NCBI RefSeq assembly: GCF_015163715.1
Contig: NZ_JADDUM010000108.1
Coordinates: forward strand, 1-57,129
Source: Pseudomonas cyclaminis
GTDB taxonomy: Bacteria > Pseudomonadota > Gammaproteobacteria > Pseudomonadales > Pseudomonadaceae
Direction of reading: 5' to 3'
Length of the DNA stretch: 57,129 bases
Both the position numbers and the translations under genes were made by a program. Position 1 is the first letter of the stretch. The number at the start of each line of letters is the position of its first letter. The notes under the pieces are model-generated. The model had not been told where the DNA came from. It worked only from the letters and a program-made list of their open reading frames with translations, and did no database searches. Of this stretch, positions 16,875 to 25,187 are shown in pieces.

Positions 16875-18164
16875 ATGACCGATGTACGTACACCTGCTGC
16901 CGAAAATCCTGTTGAAGTAGAAAACACCGTAACCACCGGCTGGACCAAACACGACACCACCTGGATGCTTGGCCTCTACGGCACCGCCATCGGCGCGGGC
17001 ACCCTGTTCCTGCCGATCAACGCCGGCGTCGGCGGTTTCTGGCCGCTGATCGTGCTGGCGCTGCTGGCCTTCCCGATGACCTTCTTCGCCCACCGAGGGC
17101 TGACGCGCTTTGTGCTGTCAGGCAAATCCGGCGACATCACGGAGGTGGTCGAAGAACACTTCGGCGTCGGCGCAGGCAAGCTGATTACCTTGCTGTACTT
17201 CTTTGCGATCTTCCCGATTCTGCTGGTGTACAGCGTGGCACTGACCAATACCCTGGGCAGTTTCATGGAGCACCAGTTGCACATGACGCCGCCGCCACGG
17301 GCAATCCTGTCGCTGGTGCTGATCCTCGGTTTGATGGCCATCGTGCGCTGCGGCCAGGGCGTGATCGTCAAGGCCATGAGCGTGCTGGTGTACCCGTTCG
17401 TCGCCGCCCTGCTGTTACTGGCATTGAGTCTGATCCCCAACTGGAACGGCGCATTTTTCGCCTCCGCCAGCGAAGGCATGCCGCTGCCAATTTTCTTCAA
17501 GACCCTGTGGCTGGCGATCCCGGTGATGGTGTTCTCGTTCAACCACTCGCCGATCATCTCCGCGTTCGCCGTCGACCAGAAACGCGTGTACGGCCCGCAG
17601 GCCGAGCGCAAAAGCAGCGGCATCCTCGCCACCGCCCACGGCATGATGGTGCTGACGGTGATGTTCTTCTGCTTCAGTTGCGTACTGGCACTGTCGCCGG
17701 CGGACCTGGCCGCGGCCAAGGCCCAGAACATTTCGATCCTGTCGTACCTGGCGAACCACTTTCAGACGCCGGTGATTGCCTACGCCGCGCCACTGATTGC
17801 ACTGGTGGCCATCACCAAATCTTTCCTCGGCCACTACATCGGCGCCAGCGAAGGCTTCCAGGGCTTGATCGTCAAATCCCTGCGCGGGCGTAACCGCTCC
17901 ATGTCGGCCAAGTGGCTGGAGCGCTGCACCGCACTGTTCATGGTGCTGACCTGCTGGGCCGTGGCCACCTTTAACCCAAGCATCCTGGGCATGATCGAGA
18001 CCCTGGGCGGGCCGATCATCGCGTGCCTGCTGTTCCTGATGCCGATGTACGCGATCCGACGCGTGCCATCCCTGCGCCAGTATTCGGGCCAGGTGTCGAA
18101 CGTGTTTGTGGTGGTGATCGGCTTGATTGCGCTGTCTGCGATCGTTTTCTCCGTGCTGCCCTGA
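16875..18164 (+). CDS. sdaC: Serine transporter SdaC (HAAAP family)
   Basis: This 429-aa inner-membrane proton symporter for serine has about 11 helices. Long stretches match E. coli SdaC: WMLGLYGTAIGAGTLFLPIN, MTFFAHRGLTRFVLSGKSGD and SILGMIETLGGPIIA. ATG 16875 (MTDVRTPAAENP) has GAGG at proper spacing; an earlier codon 36 bases upstream lacks this. It is in one operon with the serine deaminase gene, so uptake and breakdown of serine are co-expressed. The leader holds a catabolite-control motif. A REP doublet follows downstream, where it may stabilise or end the transcript. Confidence 0.93.
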   Translation: MTDVRTPAAENPVEVENTVTTGWTKHDTTWMLGLYGTAIGAGTLFLPINAGVGGFWPLIVLALLAFPMTFFAHRGLTRFVLSGKSGDITEVVEEHFGVGAGKLITLLYFFAIFPILLVYSVALTNTLGSFMEHQLHMTPPPRAILSLVLILGLMAIVRCGQGVIVKAMSVLVYPFVAALLLLALSLIPNWNGAFFASASEGMPLPIFFKTLWLAIPVMVFSFNHSPIISAFAVDQKRVYGPQAERKSSGILATAHGMMVLTVMFFCFSCVLALSPADLAAAKAQNISILSYLANHFQTPVIAYAAPLIALVAITKSFLGHYIGASEGFQGLIVKSLRGRNRSMSAKWLERCTALFMVLTCWAVATFNPSILGMIETLGGPIIACLLFLMPMYAIRRVPSLRQYSGQVSNVFVVVIGLIALSAIVFSVLP

Positions 18165-18198
18165 AATAGCCCACGGACTCAAGCACAACCGAAATCAA

Positions 18199-18289
18199 AT
18201 GTGGGAGGGGCTTGCCCCCGACGGCGGTCTTTCAGCCGAGCATCTATTGGCTGACACACCGCTATCGGGGGCAAGCCCCCTCTCACATT
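18199..18289. repeat. REP-type inverted repeat pair, copy B
   Basis: Arms at about 18199-18226 and 18262-18289 share the GGGGCTTGCCCCC core and the TGTGGGAG end; the right arm has one change (TCTCACA). It lies 35 bases after the sdaC stop, the usual place for a REP element behind an operon. Confidence 0.85.
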
Positions 18290-18418
18290 GCGTGTACGGC
18301 ACGCCCCTTGCTGTACAGCTTCTGAGGGAAACGGACTTTGGCCGGTGGTCAGGAGACGCGAACTAATCCCGATACCGGTCGTCAATGACTGCATGTTCTT
18401 ATCAGGCGGTAACGCACC

Positions 18419-18733
18419 ATGGACAATCCTTTTCAGATCATCACCGACACCTTTACCCCAACCTATCGGGTCAACCTGAGTATCCAACGGCTGGACGGCA
18501 GCATCATGCTCACCCTCTCGAATGAGGATGGCGTGGTTGCCAAACGCATGATCAGCGCCGCACAACGCAACGACCCGCAACGGCTCAAACGCCTGGTGCA
18601 GAGCATCCAGTTCGGCATCGCCATCGAGCAGGGCCACAGCGCCATGGAGATCCTGGCGGTGATGACAGATGGCGATCACCAATTGCTGCAGCGACCGCCC
18701 ACCCGTACCCTGCCCTTCAGCGTCGGGCTTTAA
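18419..18733 (+). CDS. DUF3509 family protein (Pseudomonas-specific)
   Basis: This 104-aa soluble protein starts MDNPFQIITDTFTPTYRVN and continues RLDGSIMLTLSNEDGVVAKR, a pattern I recognise as DUF3509, a short family largely confined to Pseudomonas. No catalytic or metal-binding motif, signal peptide or membrane segment is visible. The predicted make-up is a small beta region followed by helices. Function is unknown. It stands alone, and its TAA shares the palindrome TTAA with the stop of the convergent psiE gene. Confidence 0.75.
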   Translation: MDNPFQIITDTFTPTYRVNLSIQRLDGSIMLTLSNEDGVVAKRMISAAQRNDPQRLKRLVQSIQFGIAIEQGHSAMEILAVMTDGDHQLLQRPPTRTLPFSVGL

Positions 18734-19218
18734 AGCTCGCCTTTCTCGGTTTCAAGGCTCGCCTGGCCCTTGCGGCGCGGGCCTTCGACCTTCACCGACG
18801 GGAACGCCGACGAGGCGTAGCGCACCACCAGAATCGCGAACGCCAACAGCAAAATCCCACCGCACAGGTAGATGATGCCTACGTCCGGCGGGTTGTGATG
18901 GGACACGTTGGAGATCAACAGACGGGTCAGCGCAGTGATCGCCACGTAGATCAGGAAGCGCACGGGCATGTGGTTGGTCTTGAAGTAAATCCCGACCATG
19001 GCGCCCAATTCCAGGTAGATGAACAGCAGCAAGATGTCATCGATCTTGATGTGTCCGTTCTCCAGCATCCCCAGAAATTCCATCACCGCCGCCCAGGCGG
19101 TGACCGCACCAATGGCGAACAACGCCAGGTAGTGGAACGACTCCACGAACAGATTGCCCAGCGACTCAGCCAGCCCATGGACTTGCAGACGCAGCTTTTC
19201 GGCCCAGTTGATTTTCAC
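18730..19218 (-). CDS. psiE: PsiE-family phosphate-starvation-inducible protein
   Basis: This 162-aa inner-membrane protein has four hydrophobic helices (about 27-50, 62-80, 86-105 and 112-132). It matches the PsiE family, seen in GHIKIDDILLLFIYLELGAM and YFKTNHMPVRFLIYVAITAL. In E. coli psiE responds to phosphate starvation and cAMP-CRP; the biochemical role is unknown. The start is GTG 19218, with AAGGAAG at good spacing. The cytoplasmic C-terminal tail is basic. No Pho box was recognised in the upstream sequence. It is convergent with the DUF3509 gene with overlapping stops. Confidence 0.88.
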   Translation of the reverse strand: MKINWAEKLRLQVHGLAESLGNLFVESFHYLALFAIGAVTAWAAVMEFLGMLENGHIKIDDILLLFIYLELGAMVGIYFKTNHMPVRFLIYVAITALTRLLISNVSHHNPPDVGIIYLCGGILLLAFAILVVRYASSAFPSVKVEGPRRKGQASLETEKGEL

Positions 19219-19406
19219 GAGGGTACTTCCTTAGGTCGACTCGACCGGATAATGCGGGTTGGACGTGACGGTTGTTCTGCATGCAGAAAAAAGGCCAGCA
19301 CTGGCATGAGATGATGGCGGCGTGACATGAGGCACGCCAAACCTGTATTTACGGGCTACATTAAAAAACTGCTACCCAAACCACACGGTTTGGCTTACCC
19401 TTTTCG

Positions 19407-19422
19407 CTGTATATAAATACAG
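19407..19422. promoter_or_regulatory. LexA (SOS) box upstream of yebG
   Basis: CTGTATATAAATACAG has perfect CTGT and ACAG ends with an A/T-rich eight-base centre, the consensus LexA operator. It is 44 bases before the yebG start. yebG is a classical SOS gene in enterobacteria, so the operator and gene identity support each other. Confidence 0.9.
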
Positions 19423-19465
19423 TAGTCGAAAAAGACAACTATCGTGAAGGCATGTGAGGTGGTGA

Positions 19466-19726
19466 ATGGCCGTCGAAGTGGTATACCGCAGCAGCCGAGA
19501 TCTGGAGCGTTTGTTCATGGATAAAGCCGAAGCTGACCGTCATGACAAAATGCTTGAACTCGCTGAGTTGCTGGCAGAAGTGTTGCAAAAAGCCGTGCCG
19601 TCCCTGAGCGAGCAGCAGGTGGAAGAAGCCGGGATCTACATGGCGAAGAATCGCGATGTGTTTGCCAAGGCGTTCAAGAGCCAGCCGGACGCGTTGTCCG
19701 AGTTGCTCAACGCAGCGGCGGAATAA
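19466..19726 (+). CDS. yebG: DNA damage-inducible YebG family protein
   Basis: This 86-aa protein begins MAVEVVYRSSRDLERLFMDK, with EADRHDKMLELAELLAEVL next, the YebG pattern. It is predicted to be mostly helical, acidic and cytoplasmic. E. coli YebG is LexA-regulated and of unknown biochemical function. The ribosome-binding site GAGG lies nine bases before ATG. A perfect LexA box upstream and a strong terminator downstream make it a compact single-gene SOS unit. It is shorter than the E. coli protein, mainly at the C-terminus. Confidence 0.9.
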   Translation: MAVEVVYRSSRDLERLFMDKAEADRHDKMLELAELLAEVLQKAVPSLSEQQVEEAGIYMAKNRDVFAKAFKSQPDALSELLNAAAE

Positions 19727-19738
19727 AGCCCGAATTGA

Positions 19739-19773
19739 ACAGGCCCTGAATCATTGGTTCAGGGCCTTTTTAA
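19739..19773. terminator. Terminator after yebG
   Basis: AGGCCCTGAA pairs with TTCAGGGCCT around a TCATTGG loop and leads into TTTTTAA. It ends yebG and may also act on the convergent dehydrogenase transcript. Confidence 0.85.
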
Positions 19774-19780
19774 TGCGTGC

Positions 19781-20800
19781 TCATCCGTAGAGCAGGCGTT
19801 CGGCCAGTTCATCCGCCACCCGTGCGGGGGAGCGTTTTTCGGCTTGGGCGTGGGCGTAGATTTCGGTCAGGCGCTTGCCGATGTTGGACAGGTGCGCGGT
19901 GATGGTCGGCAGTTCGGCACCGCTGTGCTTGAGGGCGACGTAGATCAGGCCCCCGGAGTTGATCACGTAGTCCGGGGCGTAGAGGATGCCGCGCGCTTCC
20001 AATTGGTCGGCCACTTGCAGGTTGGTCAGTTGTGCACTGGCGGAACCGGCCACGGCGGCACAGCGCAGTTGGCCGACGCTGGTGCGGTTGAACACCGCGC
20101 CCAGGCCGCAGGGCGCGAGGATGTCACAGGGGGTGCTGAGCAAGGCGTCGTTGGCGATGGGGTGTGCGCCCAGTTGTTCCATGGCCAGTTGCACCTTGCC
20201 GTGATCGATGTCGCTGACCAGCAATTCGGCACCGGCGGCGTGCAGTTGTTCGGCCAGTGCATAACCGACGTTGCCCAGGCCCTGGACTGCCACGCGCAGG
20301 CCTTCGAGGTTGTCGCTGCCCAGGCGGGCCATGGCAGTGGTGCGAATGCCGGCGAACACACCCATGGCCGCATGGGGCGATGGGTCGCCAGCGGCGGTCG
20401 TGCTGGTGACAAAACAGGTGTGTTGGGCGATGCAATCCATGTCGGCCACCGAGGTGCCGCTGTCGATAGCGGTGATGTAGCGCCCATTGAGTTGCTCTAC
20501 ACAACGTCCAAACGCTTCAAACAACGCCGCCCGGTTCTCCACATGGGCGGGGCGCAGGATTACCGCCGTGCCACCGCCTACCGGCAACCCGGCCAGGGCC
20601 GCCTTGTAGCTCATGCCTTGGGCCAGGCGCGCGGCATCGGCCACGGCGCTTTCGTCGTCGGGGTAGGCGATATAACGACAGCCGCCCAAGGCTGGCCCCA
20701 GGCGGCTGTTGTGAATGGCGATGACCGCCTTGAGCCCGGTGACCGGGTCGACGCTCAGGTGCAGCGATTCAAGGCGGGTGCTGTGCATGAGAGCAAACAT
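19781..20800 (-). CDS. Leucine/valine dehydrogenase-like protein, altered active site
   Basis: This 339-aa member of the Glu/Leu/Phe/Val dehydrogenase family normally deaminates branched-chain amino acids with NAD+. The N-terminal catalytic domain has GPALGGCRY and the substrate-binding Lys K66 in GMSYKAALAGL. The dinucleotide-binding domain has VQGLGNVGYALAEQLHAAGA. Oddly, the usual GGGK motif reads GGGT: residue 78 is Thr where the family catalytic lysine is expected (Lys80 of Bacillus LeuDH). ATG 20800 is chosen because GGGAG lies seven bases upstream; a TTG six bases earlier is the alternative. It may be inactive, altered in specificity, or a variant/sequence error. Confidence 0.85.
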   Translation of the reverse strand: MFALMHSTRLESLHLSVDPVTGLKAVIAIHNSRLGPALGGCRYIAYPDDESAVADAARLAQGMSYKAALAGLPVGGGTAVILRPAHVENRAALFEAFGRCVEQLNGRYITAIDSGTSVADMDCIAQHTCFVTSTTAAGDPSPHAAMGVFAGIRTTAMARLGSDNLEGLRVAVQGLGNVGYALAEQLHAAGAELLVSDIDHGKVQLAMEQLGAHPIANDALLSTPCDILAPCGLGAVFNRTSVGQLRCAAVAGSASAQLTNLQVADQLEARGILYAPDYVINSGGLIYVALKHSGAELPTITAHLSNIGKRLTEIYAHAQAEKRSPARVADELAERLLYG

Positions 20801-20985
20801 CGTCAAGCTCCCGAATCACTTCTGGTGTCGCCAAGTATAGGCTTGCGGTAGAAAACTGCCGAAGTGCGCTGGAATAAGCCGGCCGGTTTTGCAGGCCTTG
20901 CGACATAAGCGTGCAGGATATTTCCTATGCCACTGGACGAAAATTCCCAGCAAGGCTAAAACGGGGGCATCTGCCGGAGAACGCA

Positions 20986-21789
20986 ATGAAGCCCCGCCAA
21001 GCCTTTTTCGCCTGCCTGCAACGTTCACCGCCGGCGCTGTTCGAAGCGGCGCTATGGATCGCCGCCGAGCACGACGCGGCAGTGCGGCCGCTGGAGATCC
21101 TGCAGAACCTGAGCTTACTGCAACAACAGGTCAGCCTGAGCATGCCCACGCTGCCAGTGGATGAACTGGGTCAACCGCTGCTGCGGTGCATGAATGACCT
21201 GGGGTTTGCCCAGGATGACTTCACCCCGCTGCGCCCTGCCGCCGCACTACTGGACAAGGTGCTACAGCGCAAACGCGGGCAACCCCTGGCCATGGGGTTG
21301 ATTGCCATGGAACTTGCGCGACGCCTGGATATACCGATGGTTGGCGTGAACTTCCCCGGGCACTTCCTGCTGCGGGTGCCCGGTGCCGATCACCTGCTGG
21401 ACCCGTGCGGCGGGCGGCGCCTGTACCCCAACGATTGCCGTGAACTGCTGCAACGCCAGTACGGGCCCAACCTCAAGTTGCAGGCCGACCACCTGCATAC
21501 GGCCGACCCGCGCTCTATCCTGCAACGGCTGTCGCGCAACCTGCGCCAGTTGCACCTCGCCAACGACAACCCGCTGGCAGCCCTGGTGGACGCCGAGCGC
21601 GTATTGGAACTGGGCAGCGCCAATGCCGCCGACTACCTGGCACGGGCCAGCCTGTATCAACGCCTGGACTGCCCGAACGCCGAGCGTTTTGACCTGGAAC
21701 ACGCGCTGATGCTCAGTGAAGACCCGATCCAACGCCTGCGCCTGACCGAGCGGCTGGGGCACCTGCCGCCCAATTCAGTGGTGCACTAG
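20986..21789 (+). CDS. SirB1/transglutaminase-like family protein
   Basis: This 267-aa cytoplasmic protein has a transglutaminase-like fold segment (RRLDIPMVGVNFPGHFLLRV and DPCGGRRLYP) and a TPR-like C-terminal half (LVDAERVLELGSANAADYLA). This is the architecture of the SirB1/YchA family. In E. coli the homologue lies near prmC and kdsA; its function is not known. ATG 20986 (MKPRQAFFACLQRSPP) follows a clear GGAGA site, so an in-frame codon 75 bases earlier is rejected. The gene stands alone here. Its TAG shares the CTAG palindrome with the stop of the convergent MFS gene. Confidence 0.8.
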   Translation: MKPRQAFFACLQRSPPALFEAALWIAAEHDAAVRPLEILQNLSLLQQQVSLSMPTLPVDELGQPLLRCMNDLGFAQDDFTPLRPAAALLDKVLQRKRGQPLAMGLIAMELARRLDIPMVGVNFPGHFLLRVPGADHLLDPCGGRRLYPNDCRELLQRQYGPNLKLQADHLHTADPRSILQRLSRNLRQLHLANDNPLAALVDAERVLELGSANAADYLARASLYQRLDCPNAERFDLEHALMLSEDPIQRLRLTERLGHLPPNSVVH

Positions 21790-23153
21790 CCCTCAGGCAC
21801 CTTGAGAATATCGCCAGGCAGCGCGCTCTTCGGCCCATCACCCCCTGGCGACCGGACCTGAATAATCAACAATGCCGCCATCACCGCCGGTATCGCGCAG
21901 AAGAAAAAAATCTGCTGCACCGGAATATGCATCGCCAGCAGCATGCTGCCAAACAGCGGCCCCAGGATCGAACCAAAGCGCCCCACACCGAGTGCCCAGC
22001 CGGTACCGGTAGCACGCACATGTGCCGGGTAAAAGTTGCTGGCGAAGGCATTGAGGGTCAATTGTCCACCGATGATGCAGAACCCGGCCGCAAACACACA
22101 GGCCACCAGATAGCGCGGATTGTCGTGGTTCAGCCCCAGCAAAACGGTGCACACCGCAGCCGCCGCCAACACACCGGACAGCAGGCGCACCTTGCTTTTG
22201 AGCCGGTCGGCAAACCAGGCCATGCCGATCGCGCCCAAGGTGCCGGCAAACAGAAACATTGAGGTCACCAGGTTGGCTTCCTTCAACGCCAGGCCGCTCT
22301 CCAACAGCAGCGACGGAAGCCAACTGATCATGAAGTACAGCAGGATCAGGCTGACAAAAAAGGTCGACCAGATCAGCAGCGTCGGCCGTGCATAGCCGTT
22401 GCGAAACAGCTCCACCACCGTCAATTTGCTGCCCTGTTCTTGCAGGTTTTCTGCCGCACTCGCCAGTGGCGGCTGCCAGTCGGGCAGCATGCGGCCGGTC
22501 ACTTTGCGCAATCGCACGTAGGGTGGCGCATCCCGCAGCAAACGCGGCAGGGACTCGGGCAACAGCCACAGCAAAAACGGAAACAACAGCAACGGGGTGA
22601 CGCCACCTGCCAGGAACACCGCCTGCCAGCCAAAGCTGTCGATAAACCCCGCCGCCACAAACCCACCTGCCGCACCGCCGAACGAGAACCCGCACGCCGC
22701 CAAGGTCACCATCAAGGTGCGCAGGCGCGGTGGCGAATATTCCGACATCAATGCCATGGCGCTGGGCATCGCCCCACCCATGCCGATGCCGCAGATAAAT
22801 CGCGCAGCCATCAGGGAGGTCAGTGAGTGGGCGAACACCATCAGCAGGGTCAGGCAGGCATAGATCAACACGCAGCCCAACAAGATGCGCCGCACGCCAA
22901 ATCGGTCAGCCAAAGGCGTCACCAGCAGCGAGCCCAACGTGAGCCCCAGCAGGTTGGCGCTGAACACCGGGCCGAACGCAGCTTTTTCCAATCCCCAATC
23001 CGACGCCAACGCCGGCACTACATAGCCCAGCACCTGAGCATCGTAGCCGTCGGTAACCAACAGCAGCGCCAGCAACAGGAGGATCAACCACTGATAGCGC
23101 GACACCGGACGGGCGTCGAGTGCCGCGCGAAAGCTGGCAATCTGATTGTGCAT
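21786..23153 (-). CDS. MFS aromatic-acid:H+ symporter (AAHS type)
   Basis: This 455-aa major facilitator protein has 12 helices. Its opening (QWLILLLLALLLVTDGYDAQ) has the DGYD motif of helix 1 typical of the aromatic acid:proton symporter group (PcaK, MhpT), and motif A follows as TPLADRFGVRRILLG. ATG 23153 (MHNQIASFRAALDARP) is the family-like start; the upstream in-frame extension runs through a REP arm and is rejected. It lies 96 bases after hmgC on the same strand, which suggests import of an aromatic acid for this pathway, such as homogentisate or a precursor (inference). Confidence 0.85.
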   Translation of the reverse strand: MHNQIASFRAALDARPVSRYQWLILLLLALLLVTDGYDAQVLGYVVPALASDWGLEKAAFGPVFSANLLGLTLGSLLVTPLADRFGVRRILLGCVLIYACLTLLMVFAHSLTSLMAARFICGIGMGGAMPSAMALMSEYSPPRLRTLMVTLAACGFSFGGAAGGFVAAGFIDSFGWQAVFLAGGVTPLLLFPFLLWLLPESLPRLLRDAPPYVRLRKVTGRMLPDWQPPLASAAENLQEQGSKLTVVELFRNGYARPTLLIWSTFFVSLILLYFMISWLPSLLLESGLALKEANLVTSMFLFAGTLGAIGMAWFADRLKSKVRLLSGVLAAAAVCTVLLGLNHDNPRYLVACVFAAGFCIIGGQLTLNAFASNFYPAHVRATGTGWALGVGRFGSILGPLFGSMLLAMHIPVQQIFFFCAIPAVMAALLIIQVRSPGGDGPKSALPGDILKVPEG

Positions 23154-23198
23154 CGCAAGGTACCTGTTTATTTTTATTGGTAGGTGACGCAAATCCAA

Positions 23199-23226
23199 TG
23201 TGGGAGGGGGCTTGCCGTCCCACATT
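23199..23226. repeat. Solo/degenerate REP arm, copy C
   Basis: TGTGGGAGGGGGCTTGCC is followed directly by GTCCCACA, so one arm is kept and its partner is lost or shortened. It lies between hmgC and the MFS gene. Confidence 0.7.
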
Positions 23227-23249
23227 TTGTTCTGTGCAAGCCTTGAGCG

Positions 23250-23885
23250 TTATGGGGTGTCCGGTTGGTTGGCGGGATGGGCCTGAATGAACGCCGGATG
23301 CTGCGCCGCCAATGCCGCCACCCGGCCAATGCGCGGATACGCCGCCAACGGCACTTTGAAGCGCTCCGCCGCGTACAGTTGGGGAATCAGAAACGCATCC
23401 GCCAGCCCAGGCTGCTCGCCAAAGCAAAAACCCGCATCGCCAATCAACTGCTCCACCGCGCCCAGTCCCTGGCTGATCCAATGACCGATCCATTCCAGCA
23501 ATTGCGCCTCATCGTGCCCCCACTGCCGCAACAGGTTCTGGGTGCTGGAGTTGTGCAGCGGGTGGATATCACAGCCGATGATCGACGCCACTGCACGCTC
23601 ATGGGCGCGGGTGGCCAGGTCTTTGGAAAGCAGCGGCGCCTGTGGATAACGTTCGTCGAGGTACTCGATGATCGCCGGCGACTGAATCAACAGTTCGCCG
23701 TCATCGGTGCGCAGGGCCGGCACGCGGCCTTGGGGATTGATGGCCAGATACTCCGGCTGGCGATTGGCACCGCCCGCCGGCACCAGCAGGTTCACCGGCA
23801 CCGCCGTGAAGTCCAGGCCCTTGAGGGCCAAGGCGATACGCACCCGGTATGACGAAGTGGAGCGATAGTAGGTATAGAGTTCCAT
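23250..23885 (-). CDS. maiA: Maleylacetoacetate isomerase
   Basis: This 211-aa zeta-class glutathione transferase isomerises maleylacetoacetate to fumarylacetoacetate using glutathione (hmgC in Pseudomonas naming). The zeta signature STSSYRVRIALALKG (residues 9-23) contains the catalytic Ser/Ser/Arg. QSPAIIEYLDERYP is the glutathione-binding block, and CDIHPLHNSSTQNLL is the zeta-specific C-terminal motif. ATG 23885 is preferred over the GTG three bases earlier because of its spacing to AGGG. It is third in the hmgA-hmgB-hmgC operon, nine bases after hmgB. Confidence 0.95.
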   Translation of the reverse strand: MELYTYYRSTSSYRVRIALALKGLDFTAVPVNLLVPAGGANRQPEYLAINPQGRVPALRTDDGELLIQSPAIIEYLDERYPQAPLLSKDLATRAHERAVASIIGCDIHPLHNSSTQNLLRQWGHDEAQLLEWIGHWISQGLGAVEQLIGDAGFCFGEQPGLADAFLIPQLYAAERFKVPLAAYPRIGRVAALAAQHPAFIQAHPANQPDTP

Positions 23886-23897
23886 CACCCTGCCCTC

Positions 23898-25184
23898 TTA
23901 ACGCGCTGCGACCACAGTGCCACGGCATTCGCCGAAGCCGATGGAAGCAAAGCCTTCACGATTGCAGCGGGCGCGCAGGATGATTTCATCACCGTCTTCC
24001 AGGAACCTGCGCACTTCGCCGGATGGCAACTCGATGACCTTCTTGCCGCCTTCGGTCATCTCCAACAGGCTGCCGAACTGCCCTTCTTGCGGCCCGGACA
24101 GGGTGCCGGAACCGAACAAATCACCGGCCTGCAACTGGCAGCCGTTGACGCTGTGGTGCGCCACCAGTTGCGCGACGGTCCAGTACATATGCAGGCTGTT
24201 GCTCAGGGCCAGGCGCTGGGCCGGCAGGTTCTGTTCGCGCATGGCCGCGGTGGTCAGCAGCACTTCCAGTTCAATGTCCAGGGCACCGGCGGCCTGGTCA
24301 CGTTTATCCAGCAAGTACGGCAGTGGTTGCGGATCGCCCTCGGGACGGGACGGTTGCGCCTTGCGGAACGGTTCCAGTGCTTCGGCCGTGACGACCCAGG
24401 GCGAAATCGTGGTAATAAAGCTTTTCGACAGGAACGGCCCCAGCGGCTGGTATTCCCAGGCCTGGATGTCCCGCGCCGACCAGTCGTTGAGCAGGCAGAA
24501 ACCGGCGATGTGCTCGGCGGCGTCGCCGATGGCAATCGAGTCGCCCATGGCATTGCCCTGGCCGATCCAGATGCCCAGTTCCAGCTCGTAGTCCAACCGT
24601 GCGCAAGGGCCGAAGGTCGGTTCGGTCTGGCCCGCAGGCAAGGTCTGGCCTTTAGGGCGGCGCACGTCGGTGCCCGAGGTGCGAATGGTCGAGGCGCGGC
24701 CGTGATAACCGATCGGCACGTACTTGTAGTTGGGTAGCAGCGGGTTGTCGGGGCGGAACAGCTTGCCGACGTTCTGCGCGTGCTCGATGCCGACGTAGAA
24801 GTCGGTGTAGTCATTGATCCGGGCCGGCACATGCATCTGGCAATCGGCGGCACGGTGCAGTACCTGCGCCTCACGCGCTTGCAGCGGGCTGCCCTCGGCA
24901 AGCAGTTCCAACAGGCGCTCACGCAGCGCAACACGCGGGCCACGGCCCAGTTCAAAAAACGCGTTCAACTGGCCGCCCGCCGTCGCTTCAACCGCTCGGC
25001 GCGCTTCACCCTCAAATACTTCCAGAGCGGCATGCAGGTCGAAGATGCAGTCCCCAATCGCCACGCCACTGCGCGGGGCCGAACCGTTGATGCTGAACAC
25101 GCCCAACGGCAGGTTCTGCAAAGGAAAGTCGCGGTGGCCGTTGGCGCAGGCCACCCAGCTTTGGGTAGTAGTGGGCTGAGTCAT
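23898..25184 (-). CDS. fahA: Fumarylacetoacetase
   Basis: This 428-aa hydrolase splits fumarylacetoacetate into fumarate and acetoacetate, the last step of tyrosine breakdown (hmgB in Pseudomonas naming). Family blocks include INDYTDFYVGIEHAQNVGKL, with the metal-binding Asp and catalytic His region, then VPIGYHGRASTI and DYELELGIWIGQGN (metal-binding Glu residues). DLFGSGTLSGP lies near the C-terminus. Length fits the family. It starts three bases after the hmgA stop, so the genes are tightly coupled. Confidence 0.96.
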   Translation of the reverse strand: MTQPTTTQSWVACANGHRDFPLQNLPLGVFSINGSAPRSGVAIGDCIFDLHAALEVFEGEARRAVEATAGGQLNAFFELGRGPRVALRERLLELLAEGSPLQAREAQVLHRAADCQMHVPARINDYTDFYVGIEHAQNVGKLFRPDNPLLPNYKYVPIGYHGRASTIRTSGTDVRRPKGQTLPAGQTEPTFGPCARLDYELELGIWIGQGNAMGDSIAIGDAAEHIAGFCLLNDWSARDIQAWEYQPLGPFLSKSFITTISPWVVTAEALEPFRKAQPSRPEGDPQPLPYLLDKRDQAAGALDIELEVLLTTAAMREQNLPAQRLALSNSLHMYWTVAQLVAHHSVNGCQLQAGDLFGSGTLSGPQEGQFGSLLEMTEGGKKVIELPSGEVRRFLEDGDEIILRARCNREGFASIGFGECRGTVVAAR

Positions 25185-25187
25185 GGG

